In this document: positions 7,914 to 14,129 of the stretch, piece by piece
Numbering within the stretch: the stretch's first letter is position 1
Layout: each line of letters begins with the position of its first letter
NCBI GenBank assembly: GCA_905372875.1
Contig: CAJPQU010000036.1
Coordinates: 1-14,799 of the forward strand
Length of the DNA: 14,799 bases
DNA from: an uncultured Schwartzia sp.
Lineage (GTDB): Bacteria; Bacillota; Negativicutes; Selenomonadales; Selenomonadaceae
Direction of reading: 5' to 3'
The notes under the pieces: generated by a model
Told to the model about the DNA's origin: nothing
The model's input: only the letters and a program-made list of their open reading frames with translations
Databases searched by the model: none
Made by a program: the position numbers and the translations under genes

Positions 7914-9446
7914 ATGGCGACCTGTATCATGATGCAGGGAACGAGTTCTCATGTGGGAAAAAGTATCCTCGTGACGGCTCTTTGCCGCATTTTTTATCAG
8001 GACGGGCTGCACGTCGTTCCCTTCAAGGCGCAGAACATGGCGCTCAATTCCTATGTGACCCGGGAAGGCAAGGAAATGGGACGCGCCCAAGTAGCCCAGG
8101 CGGAGGCGGCAGGACTGGAACCGATGGTGGAGATGAACCCGGTGCTCTTAAAACCCACGGGAAATTCCTGCTCCCAGGTCGTCCTCATGGGAAAGCCCGT
8201 GGGAAATATGTCGGCGCGGGAATACCATAAAGGTTATTCTGTCAAACTCTTCGCTGAAGTCAAGGCGGCGCTGGCGCACCTGCAAAAAGAGTACGATGTG
8301 GTGGTCATTGAGGGAGCGGGCAGCCCGGCGGAGGTCAATCTGCGGGACAACGATATCGTCAATATGCGGGTGGCCCGCCATCTCAACGCTCCGGTGCTGC
8401 TCATCGCTGACATCGACCGGGGCGGAGCGCTGGCTTCTTTGGTGGGGACGCTGGCCCTTCTCACGGAAGAGGAGCGGGCTTTGGTCAAGGGGCTGATCAT
8501 CAACAAATTCCGGGGCGATGTGGGCCTCCTCCAACCGGCGGTGGATTTTTTGGAGGAAAAAACCGGCAAGCCTGTCTTGGGCATCGTCCCTCACATTGAA
8601 AACATCGGGATCGACGATGAGGATTCGGTGTCCTTGGAGGAAAAACAGGCGGATAAAAAGGAGCGGGATCTTCATATTGCCGTCATTCGCACGCCGAAAA
8701 TATCGAACTTCACGGATTTCGACTGTCTGGCGGGGGAGGCGGACGTTTCTCTCTACTATGTGACGGAGACAAAAGAATTAGGCCAGCCGGATCTCATCCT
8801 GCTGCCCGGGAGTAAGAATACGACGGAAGATATGATGTACCTGCGGGATTCGGGGCTGGAATCGGCTATTCAAACAGCGGTGGCGAAGGGAACGCCCCTC
8901 ATGGGCATCTGCGGCGGCTATCAGATGTTAGGCGAGGAAATTCGCGATCCCCATCATACGGAATCAAGCTATGACGGGGTGAAGGGTATGGGGCTTTTAG
9001 AGATGACCACGACCTTCAGTCCGGAGAAGCTCACTTCCCAAGTGGAAGCGGACTGCCACGCCTGGCCTTTTTTAGGCACGAAAATCTCGGCGGCAGGGCT
9101 GAAAGGCTACGAAATCCATATGGGGGAACCGTCCTTCACTGGAACGGATGACTGCCATCCCCTGACCATCACGCGGCGGGCAGGGGAAACCTGCGCCGTG
9201 ACCGAGGGAACGGGCCGCGCCGATGGGCTGATTTTCGGGACGTACATCCACGGGATCTTCGATCACGACGAGTTTCGTCGCCAGATTCTGAACGCGCTGC
9301 GGCAAAAGAAGGGACTTCCTCCTCTCACCAGCACGCGCAGCGTGGCAGCGGAGAAGCAGCGCAGCTATGATCAGTTGGCGGCCGTCGTCCGCCGCAGTCT
9401 CGACATGGATAAAATACGCGCCATCATGGGCTTGGGATCGAAATGA
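7914..9446 (+). CDS. cbiP: Cobyric acid synthase CbiP
   Basis: CbiP (CobQ) amidates the b, d, e and g side chains of adenosylcobyrinate a,c-diamide, producing adenosylcobyric acid, with ATP and glutamine. The 510-residue product has an N-terminal ATPase domain with GTSSHVGKS at residues 9-17, FKAQNMALNSYVT at about 40-52 and MNPVLLKPTG near 73-82, then VIEGAGSPAEVNLRDNDIVN near 133. The C-terminal amidotransferase domain has LLPGSKNTTEDM, the nucleophile cysteine at residue 333 in GICGGYQMLG, YEIHMGE, and the catalytic-type histidine at 446 in GTYIHGIFDHDEFR. Length is standard. A GGAGG ribosome binding site inside the end of cobU precedes the ATG. The TGA overlaps the cbiB ATG (ATGA). Confidence 0.97.
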   Translation: MATCIMMQGTSSHVGKSILVTALCRIFYQDGLHVVPFKAQNMALNSYVTREGKEMGRAQVAQAEAAGLEPMVEMNPVLLKPTGNSCSQVVLMGKPVGNMSAREYHKGYSVKLFAEVKAALAHLQKEYDVVVIEGAGSPAEVNLRDNDIVNMRVARHLNAPVLLIADIDRGGALASLVGTLALLTEEERALVKGLIINKFRGDVGLLQPAVDFLEEKTGKPVLGIVPHIENIGIDDEDSVSLEEKQADKKERDLHIAVIRTPKISNFTDFDCLAGEADVSLYYVTETKELGQPDLILLPGSKNTTEDMMYLRDSGLESAIQTAVAKGTPLMGICGGYQMLGEEIRDPHHTESSYDGVKGMGLLEMTTTFSPEKLTSQVEADCHAWPFLGTKISAAGLKGYEIHMGEPSFTGTDDCHPLTITRRAGETCAVTEGTGRADGLIFGTYIHGIFDHDEFRRQILNALRQKKGLPPLTSTRSVAAEKQRSYDQLAAVVRRSLDMDKIRAIMGLGSK

Positions 9447-10399
9447 ACGTCGGCATTTTAGCCTTCCTCATGGATTGCGTCATCGGCGATCCCCGGTCGA
9501 AGTTTCATCCCGTCGTCCTCATCGGCAAACTTATCGCCGGGCTGGAAACATGGCTGTATAGTCCAGAGGATTCCGATAAGCGAAAATTCTGGCGGGGGCT
9601 TTTTCTCATGCTTTTGGTATTGGTCATTTGCTATGGTGCCACTGCCGGTATCGTCTATGGCGTCCGCCGCCTCGGGCTCCCCTATCTTTCTTGGGGCGTG
9701 GAGGCACTCCTTCTGAGTTTTACCATTTCGCCTCGGAATTTGGCGGAGGCGGGACGGGAGATACAGAGGTATTTGGCGGCGGGAGATATAGAAGAGGCGC
9801 GGTTCAAAGTGGGGTGGATCGTGGGACGCGATACGGACAAGCTGACGGTACCGGAGATCACTCGGGCTACGGTGGAGACCATAGCGGAAAACATTGTGGA
9901 CGGTGTAATTTCGCCCTTGTTTTTCTTTTTCTTAGGCGGTGTGCCGCTGGCTATGGCCTATCGGGCGGCGAATACTATGGACTCCATGATTGGCTATAAA
10001 AATGAGAAATATCTTTTTTTTGGCCGGGCGGCGGCCCGCACTGACGACGCCTGGAACTACATCCCCGCTCGGATTACGGGGCTTTTACTCGTTTTGGCGG
10101 CATGGCTCCTGAAATACGATTGGCGGGAGGCTTGGCGGATGATGCGCCGGGACGCGGTGAAACATCCCAGCCCCAACGGCGGCTTTACGGAAGCTACGGT
10201 GGCCGGGGCGCTGGGCATCCGCTTGGGCGGTCTGAATTATTATTTCGGAAGGCCTTCGTTTCGCACTTATATGGGGGAGCCGCGGCAGGAACTGTCGCCG
10301 CGGCATATTTCCGGAGCGATTCGCCTGATGTACGCGGCGACGATCCTGTTTTTGCTGGCGGCTTCTGGGTTTACATGGCTGGGGAGGGGCGGACTGTGA
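9443..10399 (+). CDS. cbiB: Adenosylcobinamide-phosphate synthase CbiB (membrane protein)
   Basis: CbiB joins adenosylcobyric acid to the (R)-1-amino-2-propanol phosphate arm at the membrane. The 318-residue product carries the family motifs DCVIGDPR at residues 11-18, ETIAENIVDGVISPLF at 145-160, YRAANTMDSMIGYKNEKY at 173-190 and HPSPNGGFTEA at 241-251. Hydrophobic segments that may span the membrane lie at about residues 50-74, 82-96, 155-172, 210-223 and 294-313. Both ends overlap neighbours in stop/start junctions: ATGA with cbiP and GTGA with cobS. Its partner substrate, aminopropanol phosphate, is made by CobD, encoded downstream in the same cluster, from threonine phosphate supplied by the PduX-like kinase. 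Confidence 0.95.
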   Translation: MNVGILAFLMDCVIGDPRSKFHPVVLIGKLIAGLETWLYSPEDSDKRKFWRGLFLMLLVLVICYGATAGIVYGVRRLGLPYLSWGVEALLLSFTISPRNLAEAGREIQRYLAAGDIEEARFKVGWIVGRDTDKLTVPEITRATVETIAENIVDGVISPLFFFFLGGVPLAMAYRAANTMDSMIGYKNEKYLFFGRAAARTDDAWNYIPARITGLLLVLAAWLLKYDWREAWRMMRRDAVKHPSPNGGFTEATVAGALGIRLGGLNYYFGRPSFRTYMGEPRQELSPRHISGAIRLMYAATILFLLAASGFTWLGRGGL

Positions 10400-11166
10400 G
10401 GGCGTTTTTCATCGGATTGCAGTTTTTGACGCGCCTGTCTTTTGTGCGTCAGGACAACTGGACGGCGGAAGATTTTGGCCGGAGCGTCAAGTTTTTTCCC
10501 CTCATCGGGGCGGTCTTGGGGGTTATTTACGCGGGGGTCGCCTATGGGCTGCTGGTCTTTGCCCCGGCGCAAGGCATCGTTCTGCCTCCTCATGTCATTT
10601 CGGTGATCCTCTTGATCTTGCCGCCGCTCTTGACAGGAGGGCTGCACTGCGACGGTTTTATGGATACCATGGATGGCATTTTCTCTGGACGAGATCGGGA
10701 GCGCATGTTGGCGATTATGAAGGACAGCCGGGTGGGTTCCAACGGCGTCTTCGGCTTCGTCCTTCTGATGCTCCTGGAGTGGGGCATACTGCTTGATCTT
10801 TTTCCCACGCCGGGTTTTCTCGTCCCGGCACTCTTCCTCATGCCCATCATCGCTCGGCTGATGATGACCGGGGCGATCGCTCTCTACCCCTATGCCCGGC
10901 CGGAGGGCATGGGGAAGGCGTTCGCCGCCTATACCGACGGGAAAACGGTGGCTTTTGCCGGCATTTTAACGCTTGTTTTCCTCGTGCCCTTTGGCTGGCC
11001 CGCTGCCGCCGCGCTTCTTGTCAGTCTCCTCTTTACGGTATTTTTCGTGTCCTTTGTAATGAAGCAATTAGGAGGCCTGACGGGGGATATTTACGGGGCC
11101 ATTACTACGCTGAATGAAGGACTGGTGCTGCTGACTTTTTTGGTCAGCGCCGCGCTCCTTCGCTGA
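10396..11166 (+). CDS. cobS: Adenosylcobinamide-GDP ribazoletransferase (cobalamin synthase) CobS
   Basis: CobS couples adenosylcobinamide-GDP with alpha-ribazole (or its phosphate) at the membrane to close the nucleotide loop. The 256-residue product begins MRAFFIGLQFLTRLSF, a common CobS opening, and contains the metal-binding motif CDGFMDTMDG at residues 85-94 and MKDSRVGSNG at 108-117. Long hydrophobic stretches at about residues 36-56, 64-82, 116-137, 140-160 and 190-215, and again near the C-terminus, fit a polytopic membrane protein. The start is GTG at 10396, overlapping the cbiB TGA as GTGA, with GGGGAGGGG upstream as ribosome binding site. A longer reading frame reaching back into cbiB is only a continuation without homology. 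Downstream, one base separates its stop from the pduX-like gene. Confidence 0.95.
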   Translation: MRAFFIGLQFLTRLSFVRQDNWTAEDFGRSVKFFPLIGAVLGVIYAGVAYGLLVFAPAQGIVLPPHVISVILLILPPLLTGGLHCDGFMDTMDGIFSGRDRERMLAIMKDSRVGSNGVFGFVLLMLLEWGILLDLFPTPGFLVPALFLMPIIARLMMTGAIALYPYARPEGMGKAFAAYTDGKTVAFAGILTLVFLVPFGWPAAAALLVSLLFTVFFVSFVMKQLGGLTGDIYGAITTLNEGLVLLTFLVSAALLR

Positions 11167-11167
11167 A

Positions 11168-12046
11168 ATGGGGCGAACGCGATTGCATATTGAGGTGAAA
11201 GTGCCCGGTTCCTGCGGGGAATTGGTGCAGGGGACGAAGGAGGGGATTCCTTTTTTAGTCACCTGTCCTATTGATCTCTACACTACCGTTACCGTAACGG
11301 ACGGGGTAGGGCAGCGGCAGGGCTTTGGAGCGAAGTCCCACGCGGCGTTTCGGCGGGTTTTGGACTATTTAGGCGAAGAAGTATTTCCCTGCGACATGAC
11401 CCTTGCCTCGGAACTTCCCATCGGCAAGGGGATGGCCTCCAGCAGCTCTGATATTGCCGCCGTGTGCTTCGCAGCGGCGGCCGCGTTGGGGAAGGAACTG
11501 ACGGCGGCGGAAGTGTCCCGCATCGCGGCGGGCATCGAGCCGACGGACGGGGTTTTTTTCCCCGGCATCGTGCGCCTCAACCACATGACCGGCGAATGTC
11601 AGGAAAGGTTGGGGGATTTCCCGCCGCTTCGCATTGCCGTGTTCGATACCGGCGGGGCCATCAATACGGTGGAATTTCATTGCCGAGGCGACTTAGAGCG
11701 GCTCAGCCGGGAAAATGAGACACAGACGGCGGCGGCGCTGTCTCTTTTGGCGGTAAAAGAGCCGGAGGCCATCGCCGAAGCCGCCACCCAAAGCGCCTTG
11801 GCCAATCAAACCATTCTGCCAAAACGGGATCTCGAAGCCATCATAGAAACGGTGAAAGAACTGGGGGCGTTAGGAGTCAATGCCGCCCACAGCGGAACGA
11901 TCTTAGGGGTGCTTTTCCCTCCGGAAACATCGGAAAAATGCTTGGAGCAGCAGGCGTTTCACATCGTGGAGCGCTATCCCCATCTGAAGTATCTCCAAGG
12001 GGTGACGCTGATCTCCGGCGGCTATTTTGTCAACAAAAGGGGATGA
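11168..12046 (+). CDS. pduX: L-threonine kinase, PduX-like (GHMP family)
   Basis: This 292-residue protein is a GHMP-superfamily kinase. The glycine-rich ATP motif reads PIGKGMASSSSDIAA at residues 84-98, and PGSCGELVQG at 13-22 is a hallmark of the PduX branch. EPTDGVFFPGI at 124-134 and NAAHSGTILGVLF near residue 237 are also typical. PduX phosphorylates L-threonine to L-threonine O-3-phosphate, the substrate of CobD. The placement directly before cobD and downstream of cbiB/cobS supports that role, rather than homoserine or mevalonate-pathway kinase functions. The ATG at 11168 has little ribosome binding site and sits one base after the cobS stop. An in-frame GTG at 11201 preceded by GAGGTG is possible, but it would remove the first beta strand. 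The function is inferred from family motifs and context. Confidence 0.85.
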   Translation: MGRTRLHIEVKVPGSCGELVQGTKEGIPFLVTCPIDLYTTVTVTDGVGQRQGFGAKSHAAFRRVLDYLGEEVFPCDMTLASELPIGKGMASSSSDIAAVCFAAAAALGKELTAAEVSRIAAGIEPTDGVFFPGIVRLNHMTGECQERLGDFPPLRIAVFDTGGAINTVEFHCRGDLERLSRENETQTAAALSLLAVKEPEAIAEAATQSALANQTILPKRDLEAIIETVKELGALGVNAAHSGTILGVLFPPETSEKCLEQQAFHIVERYPHLKYLQGVTLISGGYFVNKRG

Positions 12047-12050
12047 TGGG

Positions 12051-13130
12051 ATGAAGCGGTTCCTTCATGGTGGGAACATCTATGGAGCGGATACCCCCGC
12101 GGGCGGCTGGCTGGATTTCAGCGCCAACATCAATCCTTTGGGTCTGTCTGAGACGGTGCGGCAGGCTGTCGCGGCGGGAATTTCCCAGATCGTTCATTAC
12201 CCTGATCCCGAAGGGCGCGCTCTCAAGGAAGCGTTGGCGGATCATTATGGGCTGCGCCGAGAAGAGCTTATTCTGGGAAACGGCGCGGCCGAACTTCTCT
12301 ACGTCTTTTGCCACGCCGTGCGCCCGCGCCGCGTGCTGCTTCCCGTGCCCTCCTTCAGTGAGTATGAGCGGGCGGCGCTGGCGGCGGGAGCGGAGATTTC
12401 CTATTACCGCCTCGCGCCGGAACATGATTTTGCTTTCGCGGTGGAGGATTTGATTGCGGCTCTGCCGGATCACGACTGCGTTATTCTGGGCAACCCCAAC
12501 AATCCCACCGGCGGACTTCTCTCCCGGGAGGCTATGGGGCGCCTTGCAGAAACGGCGAAAAAAACATCGACGACGGTGGTCGTCGATGAGTCCTTTTTAG
12601 ATTTCTGCCCTGAAGAGGGCGGTTACACGGTGCGGGATCTTGTATCCCGATTGGACAATCTCCTCGTACTTCGGTCCCTGACGAAATTCTACGCTATCCC
12701 CGGCCTGCGGCTGGGTTTTGCCGCCGCTCATCCGGCGCTGGTCAAGCGCTTAGAGGAAAGTAAAGACCCGTGGAATGTGAACCTATTGGCGCAGAAGGCC
12801 GGGGTGGCAGCGCTTGGCGATCATGCTTACCAAAGGGCGGCGCGGGATTTTGTCGAGCAGGAAAAACTTTGGCTGGCCGAGGCGTTGGCGGCCATCCCCG
12901 GCCTCACGGTATTCCCCCCCACGGTGAACTTTCTCCTGCTGCGTCTTGCCGAACCATGGCCGGCGGCGGAGGAGGTCTGCGCTGCCATGCGCCAGCGGGG
13001 GATTTTGCTTCGGGACTGCTCTAACTACCCCGGCCTCGACCATCGCTATATCCGCGCAGCGGTGCGCCCTCGGGAAGAAAACCGACGGCTCATTGAGGCG
13101 TTTCGGGCGTGCTGGCCCTTTGAGGCGTAG
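12051..13130 (+). CDS. cobD: L-threonine-O-3-phosphate decarboxylase CobD (PLP-dependent)
   Basis: CobD decarboxylates threonine phosphate to (R)-1-amino-2-propanol O-2-phosphate, the linker that CbiB attaches. It is a class I/II aminotransferase-fold, PLP-dependent enzyme. The 359-residue product begins MKRFLHGGNIYGADTP, then LDFSANINPLGLSE at about 21-34, both typical of CobD. LGNPNNPTGGLLSRE near residue 144 and VVDESFLDF near residue 179 bind the cofactor region. Lysine 212 in SLTKFYAIPGLRLGF is the expected Schiff-base lysine. The ATG at 12051 is 4 bases after the upstream stop, with GGGG/GATGGG purines before it; a GTG-type start at 12027 would overlap the previous gene. Histidinol-phosphate aminotransferase is the nearest look-alike, but the N-terminus and context favour CobD. 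It is the last gene of the cluster. Confidence 0.93.
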   Translation: MKRFLHGGNIYGADTPAGGWLDFSANINPLGLSETVRQAVAAGISQIVHYPDPEGRALKEALADHYGLRREELILGNGAAELLYVFCHAVRPRRVLLPVPSFSEYERAALAAGAEISYYRLAPEHDFAFAVEDLIAALPDHDCVILGNPNNPTGGLLSREAMGRLAETAKKTSTTVVVDESFLDFCPEEGGYTVRDLVSRLDNLLVLRSLTKFYAIPGLRLGFAAAHPALVKRLEESKDPWNVNLLAQKAGVAALGDHAYQRAARDFVEQEKLWLAEALAAIPGLTVFPPTVNFLLLRLAEPWPAAEEVCAAMRQRGILLRDCSNYPGLDHRYIRAAVRPREENRRLIEAFRACWPFEA

Positions 13131-13166
13131 GTGCGTGGGGGGCTATTCCTCTTTTTTGATAGCGGC

Positions 13167-13552
13167 CTATTTGTTCGGCGTGTGGTAATCGCATTTTTGA
13201 CATTGTGACAACGTGTTTTCGTTATCTTCCCGATGATACGCGCCAGGCCATTGACAAATGGTTTGCAGGATGGGGAGGACGGACTGTCCTTTTTGGGTAA
13301 GTTCATATTCGACCCGGGCGGAATTTCATTGAACTGCTGACGCCGGACAATATCATCGACCATCAGCTCTTTCAGCGTGGAGGCCAAAACGGCATCGGTG
13401 ATATTGGTCATTTCCTTTCGCAGGGTGCTGTAACGCAAAGTGCCCTTTTCTGCCAACACGCAGATTACCCGGGATTTCCACTTGCCGCCGAAAGCTGTCA
13501 GCCCGTATTCCAAGGGACAGCGAATATCCTTCTCTAATTTTGGTGTATACAT
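13167..13552 (-). pseudogene. HxlR-family winged-helix regulator, frameshifted
   Basis: On the minus strand the first 79 residues from the ATG at 13552 read as a HxlR-type DNA-binding domain: RCPLEYGLTAFGGKWKSRVI with the conserved cysteine, then LRYSTLRKEMTNITDAVLAS and LKELMVDDIVRRQQFNEIPP. There the frame breaks near the CCCGGG at 13313-13318. Shifting by one base restores VEYELTQKGQSVLPILQTI and the cysteine-containing tail up to a TAG at 13167. The span of 386 bases is exactly one short of the 129 codons of a complete gene, so a single-base deletion (for example in the C run) explains it. Unshifted, the frame runs on antisense into cobD. The start at 13552 is favoured because a TATAAT lies at 13585-13590, so starts further upstream would sit in the promoter. 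Either a recent pseudogene or a sequence error. Confidence 0.85.
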
Positions 13553-13553
13553 G

Positions 13554-13567
13554 CCTTCCTTCCCCCC
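13554..13567 (-). promoter_or_regulatory. Purine-rich ribosome binding region of the HxlR gene
   Basis: Read on the minus strand, GGGGGGA followed by AGGAAGG immediately precedes the ATG at 13552. It supports that ATG as the start. The AGGAAGG part ends one base from the ATG; the G run is about 9 bases away, a better distance. Confidence 0.5.
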
Positions 13568-13584
13568 TTTTTCCTTGCTTCCCA

Positions 13585-13613
13585 ATTATAAACGGAACTT
13601 GGATTTTTCCAGT
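13585..13613 (-). promoter_or_regulatory. Predicted promoter of the HxlR gene
   Basis: A perfect TATAAT on the minus strand occupies 13590-13585. The -35 position 17 bases further upstream reads ACTGGA (13613-13608), a weak match. Transcription would begin near 13578 and give a leader of about 26 bases before the ATG at 13552, long enough for the ribosome binding region. The inverted repeat at 13621-13645 lies just upstream of this -35 element, in a position where a bound regulator could influence it. Confidence 0.5.
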
Positions 13614-13620
13614 TGCTATG

Positions 13621-13645
13621 AAATTTATGAGTGGCTCATAAATTT
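13621..13645. promoter_or_regulatory. Perfect inverted repeat, candidate HxlR operator
   Basis: Two 11-base arms, AAATTTATGAG and CTCATAAATTT, are exact reverse complements around a central TGG. The repeat sits between the -35 regions of two divergent promoter-like elements, in an AT-rich gap that contrasts with the GC-rich surroundings. HxlR-family regulators are dimers that commonly bind dyad-symmetric sites in such divergent intergenic regions and control themselves and the neighbouring gene. The dyad is seen directly; operator function is inferred. The stem has no U-tract in a useful place and lies upstream of both predicted transcription starts, so a terminator role is unlikely. Confidence 0.65.
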
Positions 13646-13654
13646 GCTTATATG

Positions 13655-13683
13655 TTCCTTTACCAAAGTTCTGGCGTTATACT
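13655..13683 (+). promoter_or_regulatory. Predicted promoter of the small plus-strand gene
   Basis: TATACT at 13678-13683 resembles a -10 box, with TTCCTT at 13655-13660 as a weak -35 candidate at a 17-base spacing. It lies just downstream of the inverted repeat. The leader to the ATG at 13732 would be about 40 bases and contains GGAGGT at 13719-13724, an excellent ribosome binding site 7 bases before the ATG. Confidence 0.4.
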
Positions 13684-13731
13684 GAACGTGTGCTCGATCG
13701 TGAGCCAATACACAAAACGGAGGTAAGGACA

Positions 13732-14008
13732 ATGAACGTAAAAGCCTATTTGAAGATCACCATGAAGATTGCGTAATGCCGCGGAAAAAGTTTACACCGA
13801 CTACCGGCAGCCGTTTTTGGATACCATCAAGGGAGCGCTGACGAAAGACCTTCTCCTGCGGGAGGAAGACGTGCAGGTGCTTCACGGATTCGACAGCGCG
13901 GCACACGCCAAAGCGTACCTCTCCAGCGCTATGTTCCAAAACGACGTCTTCGTCGGCTACCCCCCCTGGAGCGGCGAGCCGGAGGTCAAGATCTACACCG
14001 TGGCCTGA
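13732..14008 (+). pseudogene. Small conserved protein, reading frame broken early
   Basis: From the ATG at 13732, which has a strong GGAGGT ribosome binding site, the frame encodes MNVKAYLKITMKIA and then stops at 13774-13776. Continuing one base over gives NAAEKVYTDYRQPFLDTI, then VQVLHGFDSAAHAKAYLSS and a conserved-looking end PEVKIYTVA with stop at 14006-14008. Together they form one coherent protein of about 90 residues. The break is explained by a one-base insertion near 13774 or a short deletion of 3n+2 bases. The composition and size recall dimeric alpha-beta barrel proteins of the antibiotic-biosynthesis-monooxygenase type, but this family assignment is tentative. It is divergent from the HxlR-like gene and is probably its target. 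A TTG at 13769 could start the downstream part, but no ribosome binding site precedes it. Confidence 0.55.
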
Positions 14009-14048
14009 GCCGTCAAGGGGCAGGGGGTAGAACCATACATGCGACATA

Positions 14049-14097
14049 AAAAGAGGACGGTTGCACAAAGCATACGCTTTGGCGACAGTCCTCTTTT
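14049..14097. terminator. Bidirectional rho-independent terminator
   Basis: AAAAGAGGAC at 14049-14058 pairs perfectly with GTCCTCTTTT at 14088-14097. Inside, GTTGC/GCGAC (14060-14064 with 14082-14086, one G-U pair) and AAAGC/GCTTT (14067-14071 with 14076-14080) extend the hairpin. Read on either strand the stem ends in a run of Ts. It sits between two convergent genes, 40 bases after the plus-strand small gene and 33 bases before the stop of the minus-strand amidase gene, so it can serve both. Confidence 0.85.
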
Positions 14098-14129
14098 ATG
14101 GAAGGGATACGGTGGTTCTTTTGTAGTGC

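Noticed and set aside
13046..13585. A single 179-residue minus-strand protein as an intact HxlR regulator with an unusual tail
   Set aside because: The tail after residue 79 of the true start is nonsense antisense to cobD, whereas the +1-shifted frame restores the conserved HxlR C-terminus. The upstream start also lies at the predicted -10 box.
13691..13704. GCTCGATCGTGAGC as a second operator
   Set aside because: Only the 4-base outer arms are complementary and the centre is a common CGATCG; it is much weaker than the dyad at 13621-13645.
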